DNA of 6,958 nucleotides from Planctomycetota bacterium (GTDB lineage: Bacteria > Planctomycetota > UBA1135), in NCBI GenBank assembly GCA_029243845.1, contig JAQWRF010000097.1:1-6958 (forward strand), in the 5' to 3' direction. The translations under genes and the position numbers were made by a program. Shown here piece after piece: positions 1 to 6,958 of this stretch. Under the pieces are notes generated by a model that ran no database searches, had not been told where the DNA came from, and saw only the letters and a list, made by a program, of their open reading frames with translations. How positions within the stretch are numbered: the stretch's first letter is position 1; every line of letters begins with the position of its first letter.

Positions 1-3
1 CAT
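1..3 (-). other. Possible start codon of the next act gene (actF expected)
   Basis: An ATG on the minus strand occupies the last three bases of the window, two bases beyond the triple stop that ends the actDE gene. In ACIII operons the gene after actD/actE is usually actF, a second NrfD-like ten-helix membrane protein, so this is a reasonable place for it to begin. There is no good Shine-Dalgarno sequence in the preceding bases (AAATAATAATAACG), so initiation would depend on coupling to actDE, or the true start lies further on. None of the protein can be read, so this is position and context only. Confidence 0.3.
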
Positions 4-11
4 CGTTATTA

Positions 12-1448
12 TTATTTCTGCGACTTAATGTAGTTAAGAAGGTCTGTTAGATCTTCGTCGGTAAGTTCAACCTCGAGCATCGCCTTAGGGTAACCCTTGC
101 GCGCCTGAGCCATTGGGTCGGTAATAGAATTGAGGATGTAGTTTTCATCAATCACTAAAGTAGTGTCATCATCGAGAGTAATCTCTTGACCGAGGAGTCC
201 GTTAAGCGGCGGCCCAATAACTCGAGCCCCATTCATTGTGTGACAAGTAGAACAAGTTTGACTATCAAACAGTAACTCGCCACGTTGCTCTGACGTCATG
301 CCGGTAGTATCCACGGAATCGCCTTTTTGCGCCATCTGCAGGGCACGTACGTAAGCAATAATCGCCCACCGATCTTTCTTAGGAATTTGCTCGCCGTATC
401 CAGGCATGGTGCGAATGCCATCTGTGATTGTTGAGTAAAGCTCTTCATCGCTTTGATCAGCGTAAAGCCCTAGAATCAAGTTCGAAGGCGGAATCCAAGA
501 AGCGTGCCCCGCGTCCGCTAATTCGGTGGCACGACGATGGACTGTGCCATCACCTTTGCCGTCGAATCCGTGACAAACAGAGCAGTAAATGTTGAAACGC
601 TCTTCACCGCGATCGATGAACGCCGCGTTTACGACATTGTTAGAGTGATCGTCAAGGTCACCCTGAGCAACTGTGCCTTCCACTTGGGCGCGACTCATGC
701 GACCGTCGGCGAACAAGGACGTTTGGCCTTGCGCGCGGAACTTATCTTGCTTGTCCATATCTGGAACAAGATGCACTCGCGGCTCAGTCGTTGTTTTGCC
801 GTAAGAGTTGTACACCATCGACAAAGGGACCGTGGCCAAACAAGCCATAACCACCAACTTGCCCTTTAAGCTTCCTGGCAATCCTGTCGACTCAGCAGAA
901 TGGTAAACATCTTCTGTATCGCTAGCACCAAGCGACTTCAGGAAGTCGTGAGCTTTAGAAGAATCAAACAAATCGTCAGCAGCTTCGATTGCTACAAAGA
1001 ATTTGTCATCTGTCACGCGTGCAAAACGCTTGTTGCGGAATAGAGGGTGGTACCATAAAGGCAACCCGTTGGCGATCCACATGCCGAAGAAAGCTGTGAA
1101 CGCAGAGAACAGAACCGTCATCTCAAAGATGATAGGAACGTTCGCCGGCAACGACCAGCGTGGCTTGCCAGAGATGTCGTATGGGTAATCAACCGCGTTC
1201 ATCCACCATTGCATAAGCACGGCAAGAGTACACCCGGTTAAGCCCATGGCTAAGACTACCCAAGGCAGCTTAGTGAATTTGACTCCCATGGAATCGTCTA
1301 AGCCGTGCACTGGGAAAGGCGTATGGCAATCCCATTTTGTGTAGCCAGCCTCGCGCACCTTTTCGGCGGCGTTGCACAAAGTTGTAACATCGTCGAACTC
1401 GGCAACTACGCCGTAAAGTTCACCATTATCATTTGAAGTTTCAGTCAT
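12..1448 (-). CDS. actDE: ACIII fusion protein: ActD (DUF3341) + ActE-type cytochrome c + second cytochrome c domain
   Basis: A 478-residue membrane-anchored diheme subunit of Alternative Complex III. Residues 10-190 are ActD/DUF3341, with the family motif FPVHGLDDSMG (45-55) and two membrane helices (about 62-82 and 107-128). A third helix (about 196-213) leads into a periplasmic half. The first heme domain (about 275-372) has CSVCH at 289-293, probable axial Met348 (TMPGYG), and the ActE-like phrases GEERFNIYC and DRWAIIAYVRALQ. The second (about 385-476) has CSTCH at 399-403, IGPPLNG, and probable ligand Met457 in GYPKAM. ActD and ActE are separate genes in the characterised Rhodothermus complex, where ActE carries one heme, so this protein is a fusion with an extra domain. 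It starts at ATG 12 bases after actC, with an adjacent GAGGA site, and ends in TAATAATAA. Identification is secure; the role of the second heme is inferred. Confidence 0.93.
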   Translation of the reverse strand: MTETSNDNGELYGVVAEFDDVTTLCNAAEKVREAGYTKWDCHTPFPVHGLDDSMGVKFTKLPWVVLAMGLTGCTLAVLMQWWMNAVDYPYDISGKPRWSLPANVPIIFEMTVLFSAFTAFFGMWIANGLPLWYHPLFRNKRFARVTDDKFFVAIEAADDLFDSSKAHDFLKSLGASDTEDVYHSAESTGLPGSLKGKLVVMACLATVPLSMVYNSYGKTTTEPRVHLVPDMDKQDKFRAQGQTSLFADGRMSRAQVEGTVAQGDLDDHSNNVVNAAFIDRGEERFNIYCSVCHGFDGKGDGTVHRRATELADAGHASWIPPSNLILGLYADQSDEELYSTITDGIRTMPGYGEQIPKKDRWAIIAYVRALQMAQKGDSVDTTGMTSEQRGELLFDSQTCSTCHTMNGARVIGPPLNGLLGQEITLDDDTTLVIDENYILNSITDPMAQARKGYPKAMLEVELTDEDLTDLLNYIKSQK

Positions 1449-1455
1449 TATGCTG

Positions 1456-1460
1456 TCCTC
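1456..1460 (-). promoter_or_regulatory. Ribosome binding site of actDE
   Basis: GAGGA on the minus strand lies 7 bases before the actDE ATG and directly follows the actC stop codon. It supports the chosen start and lets ribosomes ending actC reinitiate on actDE. Confidence 0.6.
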
Positions 1461-2846
1461 TTAGTGAGCGTCGTGATGAGGATGAGCCTGCGGCAGAACA
1501 TTCTTAACCTCTGAAATTGCGACCTGCGGCAAGAAGCGGCAGAACAACATAAACAAAGTAAAGAACAAGCCAAAGCTACCGACTAGAGTGAGAATATCAA
1601 CCCATGTCGGAGTGAAGTAATGCCAGCTTGACGGCAAGAAGTCACGGTTAAGTGAAGTCACCGTAATCACGAAGCGTTCGAACCACATGCCGACGTTTAC
1701 AAACAACGACATAATGAACACTACGACTAAGTTGCGGCGAATCTTCTTGAACCAGAAAATCTGCGGCGACAAAACATTACACGAAACCATTATCCAGTAA
1801 GCCCAAGCGTAAGGGCCAAAGGCACGGTTAATAAAAGTGAATCCTTCGTATTCGTTGCCTGAGTACCAAGCCATAAAGAATTCCATTGCGTAGGCGTAAC
1901 CCACCATCATTCCTGTCGCCATGATCACCTTCGTCATGTTGTCGATGTGGCGCAGAGTAATCAGTTCTTCTAGACCGAAAATCTTACGTGCCGGAATAGA
2001 CAACGTAAGCACCATCGCGAAGCCAGAGAAAATCGCACCCGCAACAAAGTAAGGTGGGAAAATAGTAGTGTGCCAACCAGCGAGCTGTGATGTCGCGAAG
2101 TCAAAAGACACTACCGAGTGCACAGAAAGCACAAGCGGCGTAGCAAGCGCGGCCAACAATAAGTAAGCGCGCTCGTAACGGTGCCACTGGCGGTTAGAGC
2201 CCGTCCACCCTAGGGAGAACAAGCCATACCAGAAGCGCTTAGTTTTAGAGATAGCACGGTCGCGAACGGTAGCGAGGTCAGGAACCAAGCCCATGTACCA
2301 GAACAACAATGAAACGGAGAAGTATGTGGAAACCGCGAACACGTCCCACAACAAAGGTGAGCGGAAGTTCGGCCACATCGCCATTTGGTTAGGTAGTGGG
2401 AATACCCACCAGATAAACCAAACACGACCCACGTGAATCGCCGGGAACATACCCGCACAAACCACCGCGAAAATCGTCATCGCTTCAGAGAAACGATTGA
2501 TACCCGTTCGCCAGTCTTGCCGGAACAAGAACAGCACCGCTGAAATCAGAGTACCGGCGTGACCGATACCAACCCAGAACACGAAGTTAACAATCGGCCA
2601 TCCCCATGCTACTGGCTGGTTGTTGCCCCAAACGCCAACACCTGTGGTGACGAGGTAAACAATCATCGCGCCAAGGACGCCAAGCAGAGCTAGAGCCGTG
2701 CCAAAAATGATGTACCAAGCCTTAGGAGGCTTGGGCGCCTCGATGACCCCACAAACAGTTTCCGTTATAGAATGAAAATCGTTAGTACCCTGGACCAGGT
2801 CTTCTGGAAAGATATCGAGATTATTAGCTGATGCTGAATTAGCCAT
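1461..2846 (-). CDS. actC: ACIII quinol-oxidising membrane subunit ActC (NrfD/PsrC-like)
   Basis: A 461-residue integral membrane protein of the NrfD/PsrC family, the normal size for ActC. Ten hydrophobic helices can be read at about 43-70, 82-108, 121-148, 165-189, 225-247, 262-284, 303-327, 343-365, 372-398 and 413-437. Family-typical stretches include [17 protein letters not shown] (93-109), FPAIHVGR (134-141) and [19 protein letters not shown] (159-177). His138 and Asp168 lie where the quinol-site His and Asp of ActC have been placed in ACIII structures, as I recall them. The subunit should oxidise menaquinol or ubiquinol near the periplasmic face and pass electrons to ActB. Its ATG overlaps the end of actB by 8 bases and has the strongest ribosome site in the window, which fixes the start. 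The C-terminus ends in a short His-rich tail (HPHHDAH). Paralogue ActF is less likely, given the position directly after actB. Confidence 0.96.
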   Translation of the reverse strand: MANSASANNLDIFPEDLVQGTNDFHSITETVCGVIEAPKPPKAWYIIFGTALALLGVLGAMIVYLVTTGVGVWGNNQPVAWGWPIVNFVFWVGIGHAGTLISAVLFLFRQDWRTGINRFSEAMTIFAVVCAGMFPAIHVGRVWFIWWVFPLPNQMAMWPNFRSPLLWDVFAVSTYFSVSLLFWYMGLVPDLATVRDRAISKTKRFWYGLFSLGWTGSNRQWHRYERAYLLLAALATPLVLSVHSVVSFDFATSQLAGWHTTIFPPYFVAGAIFSGFAMVLTLSIPARKIFGLEELITLRHIDNMTKVIMATGMMVGYAYAMEFFMAWYSGNEYEGFTFINRAFGPYAWAYWIMVSCNVLSPQIFWFKKIRRNLVVVFIMSLFVNVGMWFERFVITVTSLNRDFLPSSWHYFTPTWVDILTLVGSFGLFFTLFMLFCRFLPQVAISEVKNVLPQAHPHHDAH

Positions 2847-5799
2847 GAGAGACTACCTCCTCACTTTGAGCTTCCACCAAAAGTGGGCTTGGGTTACGAA
2901 CGCGCGCCAAGTAGGACACGCGCGGTTTGTTGTTTAGCTCGGCAAGCAACTTGTAAGCGCGGTTGTTGGCCTGAGCCTTAGACACGCGGCTATCTTCATC
3001 GTCGATGTCACCAAACACAATAGCATTGGAAGGACAAGCCTGCTCACATGCCATTTTGATTTCGCCGTCTTCGATATGCAAATCGCGATCTTCGTTACGA
3101 GAGTCAATGCGGACGCGCTCAATGCGCTGCACACACATGGAACATTTTTCCATTACGCCGCGTGAACGAACAGTAACGTCTGGGTTGTTCACCATCTTCA
3201 TTACTTCGTTGCCAACCAACTCAGTATCTTCGTTGTAATTGAAGAAGTTGAAACGGCGCACCTTATAAGGACAGTTATTTGAACAGTAGCGCGTACCGAT
3301 ACAACGATTGTAAACCATATCGTTTAGGCCCTCGCTACTGTGCACTGTCGCGGCCACCGGACAAACCGATTCGCATGGCGCCAGTTCACAGTGCTGGCAA
3401 CCAACCGGCTGGTTAATCGCAGTTGGGTTTTCTGCCGTACCCAAGAAGTAACGGTCCATGCGAATCCATGCCATCTCGCGACCACGCAGCACTTCAGTTT
3501 TACCCACAACAGCAATGTTGTTTTCAGACTGACAAGCGATGGTACATGTGCCACAACCCGTGCATGAGCTAAGATCGATAGCCATTCCCCAACGATGAGC
3601 GGGTGTTTTTAATTCGTCGCGCTCGAGAAAAAGGGAGTCATCTTTATCCCAGAAATCGGGCGCCTTCTTTGCGAAATCGCGATTAGCAGTATATTGGTCA
3701 AGAGTACCTTCGCGCACTAATGATGGCAGACGGTCCTCCATGCCCTTGCGCCCAATCGCATCAATCGCGAAATGGTCTTGCGTCGTCGCAAGAAGATGCA
3801 TTGCCGAAGTGACTTCGACTTTAACTGCTGCGATATTCATCTCGTCAGAGCCACGCAACTTATAAGAATCGAAGCCTACTGAATTGACTTCGTCATCGTC
3901 GAGCCCAGCAACGTGGCCGGCTGACGTACGCCCGTAACCCAAAGCAAGTGTGATGGCATTATCGGCATGACCTGGCATCAGGTAAGCCGCAACATCAAGA
4001 GTGCCAGCAGCCGTGGTCAGCTTGATCATGCTGCCATGCTTGATACCTTTAGCTTCGGCAGTTTTGAAAGAGATTAGCGCTGCGTTATCCCACGTTAACT
4101 TGGTCATCGGATCTGGAAGCTCTTGCAACCACCCCATGTTGGCGTGGCGTCCGTCGCCTAGCGCGAAGGAAGGCATAAAGCGCAACTCGAAATCGTTACT
4201 AAGGCTAGACAGCTTAGGCAAAGACTTTGGAGCACCCACTGCCATTGCGCGTGAGGCACTACCTTTAATGTAACCAGCGTGTAAGTCATCGTCGCTGAAG
4301 CTTTGTGTAGCTTGAACAATATCTTTGGACGACGCGTTTTCTCCAATCATCACCGACATCAATTCGATGTGCGAGGTGGTGTTGAAAATAGGGTTGATAA
4401 GCGGTTGGCCGATTGCGACTAAGCCATCAGGAGATGCGCCATCACACCAGTGCTCGAAACTGTGTGACTGAGCAACGTGCCAGTTACACTTCTTCGATGT
4501 TTCGTCGCGGTACAAGCTAACGTGTGTTGTTGTTGCAACATTAGCCAACGCATCAGCAAACTTAAAGTTGGCTGGCATGTCATAGACGGGATTGCCACCG
4601 AACATCACAAGGTTAGAAATCTTACCGGAGTTCATCGCATCTATGAATTCGCTAGTCGCCTGCATGCTATCGCCTACCACAGCAGCTGGGTAGTACTTAA
4701 CATGGTCGCCAGCGAACTTCGAGTTCATAGCCGCAACGTGAGCGTGAACTTCTGCAGGCTGATGAGCGCCACATGTGAACACTACTGAGCCGGAGAAATT
4801 CTTAACATCTTCAACGATAGCAGCGATGAACTTGTCATCGGAATGCGCGCCAGCCAAAGCCTCGTTAAGAGAATGAACAAAACCAGCGATATCAGACGAG
4901 CGCACGGGCTTGCGGTGATCCGCAAAACCGCCGGTGATAGAGAAGTTGGACTCTGCAGAATAAATGCGAGACATCCATTTGCCTTCTGGCTTACGGTGTG
5001 CTGAAACCTCTTTAGACAAACGAACGGCTGAAGGCCCTTCGCTTAAAAAGTCGTCGTCGAGTGCAACGATAACTTTTGCGTTTGCCATAGAGACATACGG
5101 ACGCGCGGAAACCCCAAACGCCAGATTACATCCGGCTACTTCGTTGTTATTCGCAACTGGTGAATAAGTCAGCCAACGCGACTTAGGGAAAGACGCTTGC
5201 ATCGCTTTGCGCATACGCAATTCTGAAGGTGAAGCTGTCGCCTCGGCGATAAAGCCGAGCCCCGCCCCGCCGCTTGCTTTAGCCGCAATAATCTTGGCGA
5301 CAACCGCAGCCTTGAATGCTTCTATTGAAGCATCCGTTTCATTACCGTCGGTGTAACTTGCGACTTCGCGCGAACGGTCTGGATCGTAAAGACCTAGTGT
5401 CGCGGCTTGAGCGATAGCTGTTGTAGCGCCTAAAGAAGCAGAGTGATTAGGGTTGCCCTCAACTTTTGTTGGGTGACCATCGAATGACGTTAGCATCAAG
5501 CCTGTCGCGAAACCACCTTCGTTATAGATAGTGGCAAAACTCTTTGGCTTGCCTGGCACGTCGCTCGCCTTACGGTTAGCTTGTGGCAACAAGTTTTCTT
5601 TTTCGAAACGGCAACTTGTGGCAGAGGCAAGGGCAACGGATGCGCCCATCAACTGCAAGAAACGACGACGCGATGTTGTCGTAATGCCTTCTTCGGCGCC
5701 CTCAGGAAACTCTTTGGACATCATCTCTTTGAACTCGGACGTTTGTTCGAGATCGTTTAGACTGCGCCAGTAACGGGTGGTAGGTTCGGATGGATTCAT
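2839..5799 (-). CDS. actB: ACIII subunit ActB: Tat-exported molybdopterin oxidoreductase-like and four-cluster iron-sulfur protein
   Basis: A 986-residue periplasm-facing subunit that carries electrons from the quinol site of ActC to the hemes. The N-terminus has the extended Tat leader of this family (YWRSLNDL at 10-17, then [12 protein letters not shown] at 43-54 and a hydrophobic run). Residues about 80-670 resemble molybdopterin oxidoreductases, but no N-terminal iron-sulfur Cys motif and no obvious metal ligand is seen; in characterised ACIII this domain has no cofactor. The C-terminal ferredoxin-like part holds 15 cluster cysteines: 746/749/752/756, 801/804/809/813, 833/839/843 and 886/889/918/922. 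The three-Cys set suggests one [3Fe-4S] plus three [4Fe-4S] clusters, as known for ActB. I chose the ATG whose ATGA overlaps the actA stop. A TTG three codons upstream is possible but unlikely. There is no Shine-Dalgarno, so translation probably couples to actA. Confidence 0.96.
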   Translation of the reverse strand: MNPSEPTTRYWRSLNDLEQTSEFKEMMSKEFPEGAEEGITTTSRRRFLQLMGASVALASATSCRFEKENLLPQANRKASDVPGKPKSFATIYNEGGFATGLMLTSFDGHPTKVEGNPNHSASLGATTAIAQAATLGLYDPDRSREVASYTDGNETDASIEAFKAAVVAKIIAAKASGGAGLGFIAEATASPSELRMRKAMQASFPKSRWLTYSPVANNNEVAGCNLAFGVSARPYVSMANAKVIVALDDDFLSEGPSAVRLSKEVSAHRKPEGKWMSRIYSAESNFSITGGFADHRKPVRSSDIAGFVHSLNEALAGAHSDDKFIAAIVEDVKNFSGSVVFTCGAHQPAEVHAHVAAMNSKFAGDHVKYYPAAVVGDSMQATSEFIDAMNSGKISNLVMFGGNPVYDMPANFKFADALANVATTTHVSLYRDETSKKCNWHVAQSHSFEHWCDGASPDGLVAIGQPLINPIFNTTSHIELMSVMIGENASSKDIVQATQSFSDDDLHAGYIKGSASRAMAVGAPKSLPKLSSLSNDFELRFMPSFALGDGRHANMGWLQELPDPMTKLTWDNAALISFKTAEAKGIKHGSMIKLTTAAGTLDVAAYLMPGHADNAITLALGYGRTSAGHVAGLDDDEVNSVGFDSYKLRGSDEMNIAAVKVEVTSAMHLLATTQDHFAIDAIGRKGMEDRLPSLVREGTLDQYTANRDFAKKAPDFWDKDDSLFLERDELKTPAHRWGMAIDLSSCTGCGTCTIACQSENNIAVVGKTEVLRGREMAWIRMDRYFLGTAENPTAINQPVGCQHCELAPCESVCPVAATVHSSEGLNDMVYNRCIGTRYCSNNCPYKVRRFNFFNYNEDTELVGNEVMKMVNNPDVTVRSRGVMEKCSMCVQRIERVRIDSRNEDRDLHIEDGEIKMACEQACPSNAIVFGDIDDEDSRVSKAQANNRAYKLLAELNNKPRVSYLARVRNPSPLLVEAQSEEVVSHG
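2855..2862 (-). promoter_or_regulatory. Strong Shine-Dalgarno of actC inside the actB 3' end
   Basis: GAGGAGGT on the minus strand, with 9 bases between AGGAGG and the actC ATG, is close to a full anti-16S match. It lies within the last codons of actB (the Glu-Glu-Val-Val region), so actC can be initiated independently as well as by coupling. It confirms the actC start. Confidence 0.85.
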
Positions 5800-6446
5800 C
5801 GGTGACAAGTTGAACAGTCGGTACGTGGGTCAATGTGGTTGTCTTTCATTAGTTTCTCACCAATGAGTCGACGATCTTCGGTAGTTGCCCAACCAAGATC
5901 AGTGATATGTTCTTGCGGACGCAATCGCGGTGCAGGGTCGCGGTGACAGTCAATGCACCACCCCATAGACAGGGGCTCCTCTTGGCGCACTACTTCCATT
6001 TGATCGATGCGCCCATGGCAGTCGACGCAGCTCACACCAGCGCTTAAGTGAGCGCTGTGATTAAAGTACGCGAATTCAGGAAGGTCGTGAACGCGGACCC
6101 ACTCTATCGCATCACCTGATATTGCGGCATCGCGCAGTGGTTTTAACTTCGGGCTATCGGTGCGAATCTTGTCGTGACAATTCATACAAGTTGACGTTTG
6201 CGGAAGTGCCGCCATCGCACCGTCTTCAACCGTGCTGTGACAGTAACGGCAATCCATGCCTAACTCACCAGCATGAAGTTGGTGGCTAAACGGAATCGGT
6301 TGCTCAGGCGCGTAACCTACGTTGAGGTTTTCTGCAGACAGACCCGTTGCAAGTAGCACTACTAAATAAGTAGGTACTATTACTGCAGCGAATCCGATGA
6401 CTGGACGAAGGGAGCTCGTCCACCTTGGGAATTGGTATGCACTCAT
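5796..6446 (-). CDS. actA: ACIII pentaheme cytochrome c subunit ActA
   Basis: A 216-residue multiheme cytochrome c (cytochrome c7/c3-like), membrane-anchored and periplasmic. An N-terminal hydrophobic segment (about residues 15-35) acts as uncleaved anchor or signal. Five CXXCH heme sites follow: CRYCH 66-70, CMNCH 87-91, CVDCH 140-144, CIDCH 164-168 and CSTCH 211-215 at the extreme C-terminus. The phrases FSHQLHAGELGMDC, YFNHSAH and LSMGWCIDCHR are typical of ActA, and the conserved histidines outside the CXXCH sites would be distal ligands. It would take electrons from ActB and pass them to ActE-type heme or an external acceptor. It is the first gene of the act cluster. I chose the ATG giving MSAYQFPRW, which resembles family N-termini. 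An in-frame TTG eight codons upstream (6470) lies in a hairpin stem. Neither start has a clear Shine-Dalgarno, so the start is less certain than the identity. Confidence 0.94.
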   Translation of the reverse strand: MSAYQFPRWTSSLRPVIGFAAVIVPTYLVVLLATGLSAENLNVGYAPEQPIPFSHQLHAGELGMDCRYCHSTVEDGAMAALPQTSTCMNCHDKIRTDSPKLKPLRDAAISGDAIEWVRVHDLPEFAYFNHSAHLSAGVSCVDCHGRIDQMEVVRQEEPLSMGWCIDCHRDPAPRLRPQEHITDLGWATTEDRRLIGEKLMKDNHIDPRTDCSTCHR

Positions 6447-6586
6447 GTATGGAAGCGGGAGATCTTCCAACCGTAGGCCCGATGCAATGCAACGGTAGTA
6501 GCCACGGTTTTCGCATGATAGAGTAACTATTCTTGACGGATGTGTGAAGTAATATTCAACCCGTTTTGCATGTTGCGCACTATATG
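6447..6586 (-). promoter_or_regulatory. Leader and presumed promoter region of the act operon
   Basis: The 140 bases between the E1-alpha stop and actA carry no credible gene. This is the only gap in the window long enough for a promoter. A TATCAT at minus 6520-6515 could be a -10 element, but the hexamer 17 bases further upstream (ACATCC) does not match a -35, so no promoter is claimed at base level. No hairpin followed by a T-run is seen after the E1-alpha stop, so read-through from upstream is possible. A hairpin just before actA is listed separately. Confidence 0.35.
6469..6509 (-). other. Inverted repeat (9-bp hairpin) in the actA leader
   Basis: On the minus strand AACCGTGGC (6509-6501) pairs with GCCTACGGTT (6478-6469). 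This gives nine base pairs with one unpaired base (the T opposite 6475) and a loop of about 22 bases. The repeat ends 22 bases before the actA ATG. It is not followed by a T-run, so it does not look like an intrinsic terminator. It could be an mRNA-stabilising 5' hairpin, a regulator-binding inverted repeat, or chance. The pairing is read directly; any function is inference. Confidence 0.4.
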
Positions 6587-6958
6587 TTACAGCGGGAACT
6601 TACCTTGCAAATTATCGGCTTCGCCTTGCTCATCAATGATGCGCAACGCATCGACGACTTGTTTCGTTAAGTGACGTGGCGGAGTGGCAAAAACGTCTTC
6701 GACCAACGATTCGAGTGGCGGGTCTTCGATGCCCTCGGCATGAGTCACAGCATCAGAAATATCGGAAATCAGTTCTTGGCCAAGAACTTCGACCTGATCG
6801 GCGCTTAACAGCTCGCGAGCGGACAAAAAGCGCTCAAGGCGAGGCAGGGGATCGCGAGTGGACCAGTATTCAACCTCTTTAGCATCACGGTAACGCGTCG
6901 GGTCATCGGACGAAGAATGACCCTCCATACGGTAAGAACGCAGGTTTACAAGGACGGG
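6587..6958 (-). CDS. 2-oxoacid dehydrogenase E1 component, alpha subunit (C-terminal 123 residues, 5' end outside window)
   Basis: The reading frame is open to the window edge, so only the C-terminal part is seen. The segment YRMEGHSSSDDPTRYR (fragment residues 9-24) is the conserved thiamine-diphosphate loop of E1-alpha; its GHSSSDD matches the phosphorylation-loop region of branched-chain 2-oxoacid dehydrogenase E1-alpha, with the His as cofactor contact. Then come DPLPRLERFL and DVFATPPRHLTKQ, the latter close to the DVYQEMPAQLRKQ-type end of the branched-chain family. The enzyme would decarboxylate a 2-oxoacid, with E1-beta and E2 encoded elsewhere. The stop after NLQGKFPL means this is a stand-alone alpha subunit, not an alpha-beta fusion. 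Whether the substrate is a branched-chain oxoacid, pyruvate or acetoin cannot be settled from the fragment. An ATG inside the fragment (6928) is not the real start, because conserved sequence continues upstream of it. Confidence 0.88.
   Translation of the reverse strand, partial: PVLVNLRSYRMEGHSSSDDPTRYRDAKEVEYWSTRDPLPRLERFLSARELLSADQVEVLGQELISDISDAVTHAEGIEDPPLESLVEDVFATPPRHLTKQVVDALRIIDEQGEADNLQGKFPL

Noticed and set aside
537..869. Plus-strand open frame of 110 codons opposite actDE
   Set aside because: It is fully antisense to a gene with clear heme motifs, has no recognisable domain, and its composition is what the reverse frame of the real gene would give.
2210..2458. Minus-strand 82-codon frame within actC
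   Set aside because: It is an out-of-frame reading of the conserved helix 3-5 region of ActC. The main frame carries the family motifs.
4001..4788. Plus-strand open frames of 90 and 103 codons opposite actB
   Set aside because: Both lie inside the molybdopterin-like domain of ActB on the other strand, with no family motif or supporting context.
2839..5799. ActB as a catalytic molybdenum oxidoreductase (nitrate, polysulfide or formate type)
   Set aside because: No N-terminal cluster motif or molybdenum ligand is evident. The fusion with a four-cluster domain and the neighbouring actA, actC and actD genes fit ACIII instead.
6304..6516. Minus-strand 70-codon frame overlapping the start of actA
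   Set aside because: It reads in another frame through the anchor and early part of ActA, and its sequence has no domain. The actA frame with five heme motifs is the real gene.
6532..6560. TTGACG with nearby AATATT on the plus strand as a promoter
   Set aside because: The spacing (about 12 bases) is too short for a sigma-70 type promoter and no gene follows on that strand within the window.
6676..6882. Plus-strand 68-codon frame opposite the E1-alpha gene
   Set aside because: It is antisense to a strongly conserved E1-alpha tail and matches nothing I recognise.

Overview
All genes in this window lie on the minus strand. It carries most of an Alternative Complex III (ACIII) operon, the quinol:electron-acceptor oxidoreductase that replaces cytochrome bc1 in many bacteria. 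In transcription order (right to left) there is the 3' end of a 2-oxoacid dehydrogenase E1-alpha gene, a 140-base gap, then actA (pentaheme cytochrome c), actB (Tat-exported molybdopterin-oxidoreductase-like and iron-sulfur subunit), actC (ten-helix NrfD-like quinol subunit), and one long gene that joins actD (DUF3341) to an actE-type cytochrome c and a further cytochrome c domain. An ATG at the extreme left edge could begin the next gene, where actF would be expected.

The act genes are packed tightly: actA/actB overlap by 4 bases (ATGA), actB/actC by 8 bases, and actC/actDE are 12 bases apart. This points to one transcript and translational coupling. Quinol would be oxidised at ActC. Electrons would pass to the iron-sulfur clusters of ActB, then to the five hemes of ActA and the heme domain(s) of ActDE, and from there to a terminal oxidase or soluble carrier not in this window.

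The organism is a bacterium with a Tat system, periplasmic c-type cytochromes and aerobic-type respiration, most simply a diderm. The ActA start (SAYQFPRW), the YWRSL extended Tat leader of ActB and the overall gene order resemble Planctomycetota or related phyla, but this is from memory and is only a moderate inference. Base composition is close to balanced, with no compositional break, transposase, RNA gene or CRISPR array visible.

I see no unknown system here. The feature most worth a second look is the ActD-ActE-cytochrome fusion, with a third membrane helix that solves its topology and a second heme domain resembling the cytochrome tail of caa3-type oxidase subunit II. The second is a 9-bp hairpin in the actA leader.
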